DNA of 6,587 bases from UBA2883 sp050873965 (GTDB taxonomy: Bacteria > Cyanobacteriota > Vampirovibrionia > Gastranaerophilales > Gastranaerophilaceae). The position numbers were made by a program, and so were the translations under genes. Positions 1 to 6,048 of this stretch are shown one piece after another (position 1 is the first letter of the stretch; each line of letters opens with the position of its first letter). The notes below the pieces were generated by a model. That model made no database searches. It saw only the letters and a program-made list of their open reading frames with translations, and had not been told where the DNA came from. The DNA lies in the NCBI GenBank assembly GCA_050873965.1, contig JBNMJS010000091.1, forward strand, positions 1 through 6,587. Reading direction: 5' to 3'.

Positions 1-202
1 ATTTTCTTATCATATTTCATACTAACACTCATTTCTTATCTTAAACTAATATAAAACTATAATACATCATTTATTAGTATTTTCCTAGTAAAAAGTATAA
101 ATCAGGTTTTATCTGCCTATATTAGTAAAATTTAATTTAAATAGATTTTTTGTTTTTATTGGATAATTCTATTTATTATCTTATTGCAAAGAATTTATAA
201 CC
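1..202. other. AT-rich intergenic region with a possible gene start at the left edge
   Basis: This stretch lies downstream of tag and has no complete gene. On the minus strand an ATG at 20..18 (or 32..30 in the same frame) opens a reading frame that runs off the window; only about 6 to 10 codons are visible, beginning M-K-Y-D-K-K from the inner ATG. No convincing Shine-Dalgarno precedes it, so this start is only a possibility. A short inverted repeat, GATAAT at 162-167 and ATTATC at 175-180, lies just after the tag stop codon. It has no GC in the stem core and no T-run on the minus strand, so it is not a convincing terminator. I see no RNA gene here. Confidence 0.3.
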
Positions 203-748
203 TTATTCCCCTTTATACATAAAGCAGTCTTTGTCGTGGGAGTTTATTATTCCTATTGCTTGCAAGTATGAATAAATTATCGTCGTTCCAACGAATTTCA
301 TTCCTCGTTTTTTTAAGTCTTTTGAAATTTTATCTGACAATTCAGAACTTGTTAGTCCAACTTCATAATATGTTTCACCATTAGTAAATGTTTTTAAATA
401 GTTATAAAATGTTCCAAATTCATTTTTTATATTACGAAAAATCTTTGCATTATTTACGCTTGCGTTTACTTTTAATTTGTTCCGTATAATCCCCGCATTA
501 GAGATAAGTTCTTGTTTTTTCATTTCATCATAATTACAAACTTTCTCTAAATCAAAATTGTCGTATGCTTGTCTGAAACTATCTCTCTTATTCAAAACGC
601 ATTCCCACGACAAACCTGCTTGAAAAGATTCTAATATTAGCATCTCAAACAAATATTTGTCATCAAAATTCGCTACACCCCATTCGTTATCGTGGTATTC
701 TACATATTTTTGATTTTTTAAATTACACCAAGCACATCTTTTTTTCAT
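203..748 (-). CDS. tag: DNA-3-methyladenine glycosylase I (Tag)
   Basis: This enzyme starts base excision repair by cutting 3-methyladenine (and 3-methylguanine) from alkylated DNA, leaving an abasic site; it acts on the nucleoid in the cytoplasm. The 181 residues cover the whole family length (E. coli Tag is 187). The N-terminal block from C5 through Y18-H19-D20-N21-E22-W23-G24 and the block L39-E40 to Q43-A44-G45-L46-S47-W48 are family signatures. E40 matches the E. coli active-site Glu38. The structural zinc ligands all appear present: C5, H19, H171 and C175, matching E. coli C4, H17, H175 and C179. The late motif KKRGMKFVGTT is also typical. A GAGAG stretch 9 nt before the ATG is a moderate Shine-Dalgarno. 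The gene begins 29 nt after the higA stop with no terminator or clear promoter between, so co-transcription with higA is likely (inference). Confidence 0.96.
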   Translation of the reverse strand: MKKRCAWCNLKNQKYVEYHDNEWGVANFDDKYLFEMLILESFQAGLSWECVLNKRDSFRQAYDNFDLEKVCNYDEMKKQELISNAGIIRNKLKVNASVNNAKIFRNIKNEFGTFYNYLKTFTNGETYYEVGLTSSELSDKISKDLKKRGMKFVGTTIIYSYLQAIGIINSHDKDCFMYKGE

Positions 749-777
749 TATTTTATACTCTCATCTTTTATAAATAA

Positions 778-1077
778 CTATCCTAATGCTCTTATAGGTT
801 TGATTTTATTTATTTCATCTGAAATATTTCGTTTAGCAATTCTTAATTCGTAATCTTCTTGATATCTTAAAAAATAACCTTGTGAAAGTCCAAAATATGT
901 TGTCAAACGTAAGTCAGTATCAGCAGTAATTCTTCGTTGTCCTTTTACAATTTGGTGTATTCTATTTGGTGGAACAAATATTGCTTTTGCAAGAGCATTT
1001 TGAGTTAATTTAAATGGTTCAATAAACTCTTCTTTAAGCATTTCTCCAACTGTTGTTAATTCTATGTATTCTGTCAT
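778..1077 (-). CDS. higA: HigA-type antitoxin, Xre-family DNA-binding protein
   Basis: This is the antitoxin of a type II toxin-antitoxin pair. By family knowledge it binds and neutralises HigB and represses its own promoter through a helix-turn-helix. The 99 residues have the HigA/VapI layout: G11-E12-M13-L14-K15-E16-E17-F18 near the start, an HTH over about residues 22-50 (LTQNALAKAI, then VPPNRIHQIVKGQRRIT), the D53 to F62-G63-L64 helix, and a short tail. The family's usual tryptophan in the FWLNLQ segment is replaced here (YFLRYQ), a mild divergence. A clear Shine-Dalgarno (CGGAG, 5 nt before the ATG) supports the start. The toxin gene lies 96 nt upstream, a wide gap for such a pair, and that gap carries a dedicated promoter with palindromic operator-like sites. 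tag follows 29 nt downstream. Confidence 0.93.
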   Translation of the reverse strand: MTEYIELTTVGEMLKEEFIEPFKLTQNALAKAIFVPPNRIHQIVKGQRRITADTDLRLTTYFGLSQGYFLRYQEDYELRIAKRNISDEINKIKPIRALG

Positions 1078-1106
1078 AAGTGCTCCGAAAATTATTATCT
1101 ATTTAT

Positions 1107-1135
1107 ATTATATAGTACGTACCACGTAATTACAA
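1107..1135 (-). promoter_or_regulatory. Internal promoter of higA (-35 TTGTAA, -10 TATAAT)
   Basis: Read on the minus strand, TTGTAA (1135..1130) and a perfect TATAAT (1112..1107) are separated by exactly 17 bp. Transcription would start near position 1100, giving a leader of about 22 nt that contains the higA Shine-Dalgarno. The promoter lies wholly between higB and higA, so it would make the antitoxin (and probably tag) without the toxin. It is called from sequence match only. Confidence 0.7.
1115..1133. promoter_or_regulatory. Putative HigA operator: two GTAnnTAC palindromes one helical turn apart
   Basis: Two perfect 8-bp palindromes, GTACGTAC (1115-1122) and GTAATTAC (1126-1133), share the pattern GTAnnTAC, and their centres are 11 bp apart, so they face the same side of the helix. 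A further symmetry, TACGT-ACC-ACGTA (1116-1128), is formed across them. They fill the spacer of the higA promoter and reach into the -35, where a bound repressor would block RNA polymerase. HigA proteins are known to repress through such palindromes; that this HigA binds here is inference. I see no copy near the higB start. Confidence 0.6.
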
Positions 1136-1173
1136 CCCTTTAAAAAATATTGCGTAATGAATTTTAACTAAAT

Positions 1174-1455
1174 TTAGTGATAATCAACTATTTCAACATC
1201 AAAAGAATGGTTATCGAGCCATTTGAAACAAATTCTAAATTGATTGTTTATGCGAATTGAATATTGTCCTTGTCTATCACCTGTTAATATTTCAAGATGA
1301 TTGCTTGGTGGAATTTTTAAATCATCAAGCGTAGATGCAACATGTAGCATTCTTAATTTTTGTAATGCTCGTTTTTGAATTTCTTGTGGAAGTTTTTTAC
1401 TAAATTTTTCATTCCATATTTTTTCTGTTTCTTTGCATTTGAAGGTTTTAATCAT
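1174..1455 (-). CDS. higB: HigB-type toxin, RelE-fold mRNA endonuclease
   Basis: The family cuts mRNA on translating ribosomes and slows growth when the antitoxin is lost. At 93 residues this is a full-length HigB: it opens M-I-K-T-F-K with K8-E9-T10-E11, carries the helical stretch RALQKLRMLHVA, then G59-D60-R61-Q62-G63-Q64-Y65-S66-I67-R68, R74-I75, and ends D91-Y92-H93. R74 and the terminal D-Y-H match catalytic residues of Proteus vulgaris HigB (R73, D90, Y91, H92). The position of its catalytic His54 is E55 here, so this belongs to the LExLxGDR branch. Nothing is truncated, so an active toxin is expected. The gene precedes its antitoxin, the usual hig order. No Shine-Dalgarno is visible before the ATG, which suggests weak initiation or a very short leader. 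Confidence 0.94.
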   Translation of the reverse strand: MIKTFKCKETEKIWNEKFSKKLPQEIQKRALQKLRMLHVASTLDDLKIPPSNHLEILTGDRQGQYSIRINNQFRICFKWLDNHSFDVEIVDYH

Positions 1456-1466
1456 AATGTAATTTT

Positions 1467-1493
1467 ATCATAGAAACTACATATCAAATTCAA
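1467..1493 (-). promoter_or_regulatory. Weak candidate promoter of higB
   Basis: On the minus strand TTGAAT (1493..1488) and TATGAT (1472..1467) flank a short 15-bp spacer; the -10 end lies 11 nt before the higB ATG. If used, the leader would be only about 4-5 nt, which fits the absence of a Shine-Dalgarno. Other -10 choices nearby (TAAAAT at 1467..1462) also give an almost leaderless mRNA. The short spacer makes this uncertain. Confidence 0.3.
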
Positions 1494-1579
1494 CTCTTTT
1501 ACAAAATTATAATACCCTATTATCTTGGCTTAATTTCCAATGAAAACAAAAGAAAAGAGAACAATAATTGATTAGTCAG

Positions 1580-1600
1580 TTTTAGGGGATAGCCCTAAAA
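1580..1600 (+). promoter_or_regulatory. 5' leader hairpin directly before the SLH gene's ribosome binding site
   Basis: TTTTAGGG (1580-1587) pairs perfectly with CCCTAAAA (1593-1600) around a five-base loop, giving an 8-bp stem whose foot is one base from the Shine-Dalgarno. It is not followed by a T-run on either strand, so it is not a terminator. It more likely protects the 5' end of the mRNA or modulates translation. The rest of the 1456-1613 gap is AT-rich; I find TATAAT- and TATTAT-like boxes at 1508-1513 and 1518-1523 but no matching -35, so the SLH gene promoter is not located. Confidence 0.55.
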
Positions 1601-1601
1601 A

Positions 1602-1608
1602 AAGGAGG
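1602..1608 (+). promoter_or_regulatory. Strong ribosome binding site (AAGGAGG) of the SLH gene
   Basis: This is a full anti-16S match, AAGGAGG, five bases before the ATG at 1614. It fixes the start codon and suggests high translation, in keeping with an abundant envelope protein. It is much stronger than any other site in the window. Confidence 0.85.
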
Positions 1609-1613
1609 TTAAA

Positions 1614-3533
1614 ATGACGATTAAAAAACTTACTGTGGCAGCTGCAATTGCCGTTGGTATAACAACGTGTTCGTTCGCAAATGCAATGGCAGCTTGTCCA
1701 TGTAATCAAAAACCTGCAGCGACAGCACCGTCATGTGGCTGTGCTCAGGAAAGACCTGTCGTAACAGGTCAAGCTTGTCCTTGTCAAGCTTCAAAACCAA
1801 CTTGTAATGATCCATCAGTTTCAACTCTTTGTCCAAGCACTATGGATTTAACTAAGTCTGAAATGAAACAGATTTATGCTTATCCAAATGCTATTTATGG
1901 TAACAACAACTATATTGGTGAAGAATCTACTAATGGTATCTTTCGAGGTGAAGGGTTTTCCGTTTCAGCAAGGGGATTATCTGAAACAACAAGTGGTTCA
2001 ACAGTTGCTTCAGACGGCTCCATAACTGGTGCTGCTTCTGATATTCCTTGTCTAAACGATATTTCTTCTCGTAATGGTATCCCTATTATCAGAGATGAAA
2101 AGAAAATGGACAACAACTGTGCTCCAATCAAAATGGAAACACAAAATTCTTTAGAAGCAATTAAGAAAACTCTTGTACCTTATGACCTTAACAAAAGTGG
2201 TTGTATAACAGGTGGTGCTGCTGGTTTGTCAAGATATGATAATAGTTCATTCCCTGACGTACCTAGTGGATATTGGGCATCTTGTGATATTACCAAATTG
2301 GCTATGAATGATGTTGTTGTCGGCTATCCAGACAGACTATTCAAACCATCTAGAAATATTTCAAGAGCAGAATTTGCTACAATGCTTGTTAAAGGTTTCA
2401 ACAAAGAAGATTGTGCTAGTACAACAAACTGTTTTAAAGATGTTCCTCAAGGACATTGGGCTAATAGTATGATTGGACAAGCCGTTCACGAAAACTTGTT
2501 GAAAGGTTATCCAAACGGTATGTTTAAACCAGCAAATCCTGTGACAAGAGCCGAAGTATTATGTGCTATTGCGAAGGCTTTACCTTGTGAAATTGACCAA
2601 TGTAAGGCTAATGAAATCTTGTCAAAATATTGTGATGGAAAAACAGTTCCTGCTTGGGCTCAAATTCCTATTGCAAAAGCACTTGATCAAGGTGTCTTAA
2701 ACAATACACCTAATCCAAACTTGATTGCACCATTTAAAGATGCATCAAGGGCTGACGTGGCTTCAATGATGCAAGCTGCTCGTATCGCCGGTGGATTTGA
2801 TAAAAATCCAGCAACTGCTAATAACTGTTGTCCAGCAAAAGACGATAGAACTGCTTATGTAGAAAATCAAGAAATTGTTAAAATTCCTACATTACAGTTA
2901 GAATTTAAAGACCAAGTTAACGCAAAATCTGCTCACGTTGGTCAAAAATTCGCAGCTGAAACATTAGAAGAAGTAACTATCGATGGTAATGTTTATCCTG
3001 CAGGTTCAAAAGTAACCGGTAAGGTTGTCGAAGTAATTAGACCGTCAGGTTGTCAAAAAGGTGCTTTAAAATTGGCATTTACAGAAATTGAACATTGTGA
3101 TTGTAAGGCCACTTTGCCTAAACAAATCTTGACAGCACAAATTGACAAAGCAAATACACCAAATATTGTATCTAGAATTGTTGCTGCACCACTTACTTGG
3201 GCAGGTTCTATGATTGGTATTGTTGGCAGAACTACAGGTGGTATGTTATCAAACTTGGGTAACGCATCAGAAGATATTGCCAATGGTGTAGGTACTGCTT
3301 TAGGTGAAACATTCCAAGGTCAATTTAGAGCAGCAGGCAGAAGCCTTGCAGATGCTACGGTTGATACTTTAAAAGCCCCTGTTGATTTCACTAGAACTGC
3401 ATTATCAGGTTCTATGGGCTTGTTGCAATCTACAGGTGATGAAGTAGCATATATGGTTGATGCTAAGGGTTACAAAATCTCTGCAATTAATCCGAAAGAA
3501 CACGTTACTATTGCTTTCGGTTGTAGCGAATAG
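1614..3533 (+). CDS. Exported cysteine-rich SLH-domain envelope protein
   Basis: This is a secreted protein expected to be anchored to the cell wall through SLH domains. Residues 1-26 are a signal peptide (K4-K5, a hydrophobic core, then ANAMA with probable cleavage after A26). The mature N-terminus carries CxC pairs at C28/C30, C41/C43 and C55/C57, plus C64 and C73. After a Ser/Gly/Thr-rich linker come three SLH repeats: about 213-262 (FPDVP start, SRAEF), 274-323 (FKDVP start, TRAEV) and a weaker one at 344-390 (SRADV). Residues 440-495 look like a small beta-rich module (VGQKF, then a YPAGSKVTGKV-type strand pattern), followed by a Gly/Ala-rich segment of amphipathic stretches (about 520-605). 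I do not recognise the C-terminal part, and no OprB-type porin barrel is evident. The mature chain has 24 cysteines, unusual for an SLH protein. Tandem stops (TAG TGA) end the gene. Enzymatic activity is not indicated; a structural or cell-wall tether role is inferred. Confidence 0.88.
   Translation: MTIKKLTVAAAIAVGITTCSFANAMAACPCNQKPAATAPSCGCAQERPVVTGQACPCQASKPTCNDPSVSTLCPSTMDLTKSEMKQIYAYPNAIYGNNNYIGEESTNGIFRGEGFSVSARGLSETTSGSTVASDGSITGAASDIPCLNDISSRNGIPIIRDEKKMDNNCAPIKMETQNSLEAIKKTLVPYDLNKSGCITGGAAGLSRYDNSSFPDVPSGYWASCDITKLAMNDVVVGYPDRLFKPSRNISRAEFATMLVKGFNKEDCASTTNCFKDVPQGHWANSMIGQAVHENLLKGYPNGMFKPANPVTRAEVLCAIAKALPCEIDQCKANEILSKYCDGKTVPAWAQIPIAKALDQGVLNNTPNPNLIAPFKDASRADVASMMQAARIAGGFDKNPATANNCCPAKDDRTAYVENQEIVKIPTLQLEFKDQVNAKSAHVGQKFAAETLEEVTIDGNVYPAGSKVTGKVVEVIRPSGCQKGALKLAFTEIEHCDCKATLPKQILTAQIDKANTPNIVSRIVAAPLTWAGSMIGIVGRTTGGMLSNLGNASEDIANGVGTALGETFQGQFRAAGRSLADATVDTLKAPVDFTRTALSGSMGLLQSTGDEVAYMVDAKGYKISAINPKEHVTIAFGCSE
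1753..1770 (+). repeat. Inverted repeat inside the SLH gene's Cys-rich coding part
   Basis: GACCTGT (1753-1759) and ACAGGTC (1764-1770) form a perfect 7-bp stem with a four-base loop, CGTA. It lies between the second and third CxC codon pairs. A nearby 9-bp direct repeat, GTCAAGCTT at 1768-1776 and 1783-1791, brackets the third pair. This may be a coding-sequence mRNA hairpin or a chance product of repeat-like expansion of the Cys-rich segment. Confidence 0.45.
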
Positions 3534-3547
3534 TGAGTAAAATCGTT

Positions 3548-3557
3548 CGCTTAAGCG
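3548..3557. repeat. 10-bp palindrome abutting the terminator
   Basis: CGCTTAAGCG is perfectly self-complementary and sits between the SLH stop codons and the terminator stem. Its right half can also pair differently: GCTTA (3549-3553) with TAAGC (3558-3562), using bases that belong to the terminator's 5' arm. The two folds are therefore mutually exclusive. Confidence 0.5.
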
Positions 3558-3584
3558 TAAGCCGTTCCTATAAGGAGCGGCTTA
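3558..3584 (+). terminator. Terminator hairpin of the SLH gene, possibly bidirectional
   Basis: A 12-bp stem (3558-3569 with 3573-3584, one G-U pair, loop ATA) has a GC-rich core: AAGCCG on one arm and CGGCTT on the other. On the plus strand it is followed by TTGCTGTTATT and then, after five A's, a six-T run, an imperfect T-tract. It lies 24 bases after the SLH stop. The helicase gene converges on it from the other side, stopping 28 bases away, so the same stem could also end that transcript. The minus-strand side lacks a good T-tract directly after the stem. Confidence 0.8.
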
Positions 3585-3592
3585 TTGCTGTT

Positions 3593-3611
3593 ATTAAAAA
3601 TATTTTTTAAT
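3593..3611. repeat. AT-only inverted repeat at the helicase 3' end
   Basis: ATTAAAAA (3593-3600) and TTTTTAAT (3604-3611) form an 8-bp inverted repeat with a TAT loop, ending one base beyond the helicase stop codon. It supplies a T-run on both strands and may assist termination of both convergent transcripts. An AT-only stem is weak on its own. Confidence 0.4.
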
Positions 3612-3612
3612 A

Positions 3613-5913
3613 TTAATCAATATCAATTGGTTCTCTTAAAACATTTTCTATCGCTTCACGTGCTGTGAAAACTAATGTTTCAGGTACATTTTCTATTGTT
3701 GTAAGTTGTCTAAGTACGTCAACAACACGTTTGAAACATCGAACGATATCGCCTTCACCCATTTCAACTTGGTTAATAATTTCGTCCCATTCAGCACCAT
3801 TTGCCCACATTTCAATCAATGCACAATAGAATGAATTTATGTACATGCAATCATCGACATTATTTTCGTTTTGTACACGTTCTAATTTTCTGCGAATGTC
3901 TTTAATTTTGTTCAATGTTTTACGAACTTTTTGAGATAAAGGCAATTGTGAATACATATCAGCACGCATATCTTCTGTCGTGATTGCACAAATTACAGAT
4001 GCCAATTCTGCAGGAGTTAAGTTATCAAGCACACCTGAGAATATGATTTCTGCTAAGAATAGTTCGTTTTCTGAACGAATTTGTGAGGCTGTTTTACCTT
4101 TATCGGTTGGAAAATCATCTTGTAAATAGCCATAAATACTCAAAACGTTTCTATGTGATAAGAATTTATTCCAGAATATATCACGTTGGTTATCTATTTC
4201 TTTTGCCAATTGTTCACCACGTTTTTGGTATCGTTCTAGCAAATCTAATGATTTCATGTGTTTTTTGTACAATTTGCACGTATCACAATTAAATGAATGC
4301 ATTTTGTTTAGTTGTTCTTTTACTGTTTGCTCAAAAGCAATTGCTTCAGGTGGTAATGGTCTATGTTTACCTTTTTCTTGTTTTCTAATAGTTTTTGCAA
4401 TTTGTCTATTTTGAACATATATATTTCTAACTTTGTTATATTCTTGCAAATCTTTGTTAGTTAATTTACACCAACATCTAAATTCAGAAACTTCCTTAAT
4501 TTTTTCATTATTTAGTTCTTGTTGGGTTGTTAGACCTATTAGTCTAGAGTTTGATGAGAAATAACCAAAACTTTTTAAGATAAGTTCTTTTGCTTCATCA
4601 AGCGTAAATCTTTGCAGTAGATTTAGCACCATTGAATAACTTGGTGCAAAACGACTTTCTAATGGGTTGGCATCACTTAAAACAAGGTCTGCTACTTCTT
4701 GCGGAGATTGAAATGGTGTTCCAACAATTGTTACGTATCCGACTTCGTCCATTCCTCGACGTCCTGCACGTCCTGACATTTGCAAAAATTCACTTGCTGT
4801 TAACATTCTGTGACCGTCATCTGTTCTTTTACTAATAGAACTGATTACAGTTGAACGTGCTGGCATGTTGATACCCGCAGCAAGTGTTTCTGTGGCGAAT
4901 ACTACTTTGATTAATCCTTTTTGGAATAATTTTTCTACTAAAACTTTCCAACTTGGTAATAATCCAGCGTGGTGTGATGCAACACCTTGCAATAAGAATT
5001 CAATATGTTTGTTCTTGTATAAATATGGGTTTTCTGCGATATATTCGTCAATTATACGTTTGATTTCTTCTTGTTCTTGTTTTGTTACAAGACATAATGA
5101 TGCACATTTTTCCATTTGTTCATCACATTTTTTACGTGAGAAAGTGAAATATATTGCAGGTAACATATCTTTTTCATAAAGATTTCTAACAACATCTTTT
5201 ACGTGACTTTTCTGTTGTGCCCTACCTCTTGGACCACGTCGGAATTCTTTTTTCTCAGGTCTAATTTTTTTGTTTAAAAGTCCACCAGGTGATAACAATG
5301 GGAGAATTGTATTAGGCTGAGAACTATCGAAATAATAGTATCTTAGTGGTACTGGACGGAAATCTGTATTAATAAGTTTTGTTTTTGAATGTACAGTATT
5401 TATCCACTCTGTGAGTTTGTCAGCATTTGCAACTGTTGCTGATAATGCAATGATTTGAACATCTGTTGGACAATAGATTATACTTTCTTCCCAAACTGTT
5501 CCTCGTTGTTCATCATTCATATAGTGAACTTCATCAAGCACTACATAACGGACTTTTTGCATATTATCGCTAATTGAACCAAAATTTGTGCAGTATAACA
5601 TATTCCTAAAAACTTCGGTTGTCATAACAACAATTTGAGCATTACGATTGAAAGATGAGTCACCAGTTAATAATCCAACTTTATCTGCCCCATATTTTTG
5701 AGAAAAATCGTTAAACTTTTGGTTTGATAGTGCTTTTAGTGGAGTTGTGTAAAAAATTCTTTCATCATTTTTTAACGCACATTGTATAGCAAATTCTGCT
5801 ATAACTGTTTTACCTGCTCCTGTTGGGGCACATACTACAACACTCTCTTTGTTTTCAATACATTTACATGCTTCTTTTTGAAAATCATCTAATTCAAATG
5901 GAAATTCAAACAT
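3613..5913 (-). CDS. Ski2/Mtr4-like DExH-box RNA helicase with DSHCT domain
   Basis: This is a superfamily 2 helicase that should use ATP to unwind RNA, by analogy with Ski2 and Mtr4, which feed RNA into exonucleases; the bacterial partner is unknown. Core motifs in order are: Walker A A29-P-T-G-A-G-K-T36; TTPLKALSNQK (56-66); LTGD (82-85); TTE (98-100); D127-E-V-H130; S158-A-T160; FTFSRKKCD (256-264); HHAGLLP (314-320); FATETLAAGINMP (339-351); and Q378 to G387 with S380-G-R-A-G-R-R. The DSHCT tail spans about 625-755, with the hallmark M718-G-E-G-D-I-V-R and L734-R-Q-L. The eukaryotic arch/KOW insert is replaced by a short, charged, probably coiled stretch (about 460-590) bearing C480-x-C482 and C543-xx-C546, a possible metal site. 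An AGGA Shine-Dalgarno six bases before the ATG supports the start. At 766 residues it is shorter than many cyanobacterial relatives but looks complete. It stands alone in its own transcript and converges on the SLH gene. Confidence 0.93.
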   Translation of the reverse strand: MFEFPFELDDFQKEACKCIENKESVVVCAPTGAGKTVIAEFAIQCALKNDERIFYTTPLKALSNQKFNDFSQKYGADKVGLLTGDSSFNRNAQIVVMTTEVFRNMLYCTNFGSISDNMQKVRYVVLDEVHYMNDEQRGTVWEESIIYCPTDVQIIALSATVANADKLTEWINTVHSKTKLINTDFRPVPLRYYYFDSSQPNTILPLLSPGGLLNKKIRPEKKEFRRGPRGRAQQKSHVKDVVRNLYEKDMLPAIYFTFSRKKCDEQMEKCASLCLVTKQEQEEIKRIIDEYIAENPYLYKNKHIEFLLQGVASHHAGLLPSWKVLVEKLFQKGLIKVVFATETLAAGINMPARSTVISSISKRTDDGHRMLTASEFLQMSGRAGRRGMDEVGYVTIVGTPFQSPQEVADLVLSDANPLESRFAPSYSMVLNLLQRFTLDEAKELILKSFGYFSSNSRLIGLTTQQELNNEKIKEVSEFRCWCKLTNKDLQEYNKVRNIYVQNRQIAKTIRKQEKGKHRPLPPEAIAFEQTVKEQLNKMHSFNCDTCKLYKKHMKSLDLLERYQKRGEQLAKEIDNQRDIFWNKFLSHRNVLSIYGYLQDDFPTDKGKTASQIRSENELFLAEIIFSGVLDNLTPAELASVICAITTEDMRADMYSQLPLSQKVRKTLNKIKDIRRKLERVQNENNVDDCMYINSFYCALIEMWANGAEWDEIINQVEMGEGDIVRCFKRVVDVLRQLTTIENVPETLVFTAREAIENVLREPIDID

Positions 5914-5944
5914 TTATCTTCCTAGCTATCGGGCATCTATACTT

Positions 5945-5973
5945 ATTATTACATATTTTTTACAATCTATCAA
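5945..5973 (-). promoter_or_regulatory. Probable promoter of the helicase gene
   Basis: On the minus strand TTGATA (5973..5968) and AATAAT (5950..5945) are 17 bp apart, and the -10 is preceded by TGT, an extended -10 signal. Transcription would start near 5938 and give a leader of about 25 nt containing the AGGA ribosome binding site. Confidence 0.55.
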
Positions 5974-6012
5974 TATGATAAAAGATATTTGAATGTAAAA
6001 GTGCTATTATTA

Positions 6013-6041
6013 TTGACAAGGAACGAATAATTTAATATTAT
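6013..6041 (+). promoter_or_regulatory. Near-consensus promoter giving a leaderless mRNA
   Basis: A perfect TTGACA (6013-6018), a 17-bp spacer and TATTAT (6036-6041) form the best promoter in the window. Only seven bases separate the -10 box from the ATG at 6049, so the expected start site falls at or within a base of the start codon. There is accordingly no Shine-Dalgarno. It is divergent from the helicase promoter, with the -35 boxes 39 bp apart. Confidence 0.78.
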
Positions 6042-6048
6042 ATAGTGT

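Noticed and set aside
162..180. Terminator for tag
   Set aside because: The GATAAT/ATTATC stem is only 6 bp with one GC pair, and the minus strand after it is A-rich rather than T-rich.
1107..1135. Mobile-element ends or CRISPR-like repeats in the intergenic regions
   Set aside because: The palindromes are short and promoter-linked, there is no transposase or integrase gene, no target duplication, and no regular repeat-spacer series anywhere in the window.
1508..1523. TATAAT and TATTAT boxes as the SLH gene promoter
   Set aside because: No acceptable -35 lies 16-18 bp upstream; in such AT-rich DNA these boxes arise by chance.
1662..1670. Possible lipoprotein attachment cysteine (C19 in I-T-T-C) in the SLH protein
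   Set aside because: The residue before the Cys is Thr, outside the usual lipobox, and a better signal peptidase I site (AMA before A27) follows with the hydrophobic core continuing past C19.
1910..3283. Minus-strand open frames within the SLH gene (for example 1910-2131 and 3053-3283), and plus-strand frames within the helicase gene (4083-5179)
   Set aside because: They lie opposite strongly supported genes and show no recognisable domain; I take them as antisense shadows.
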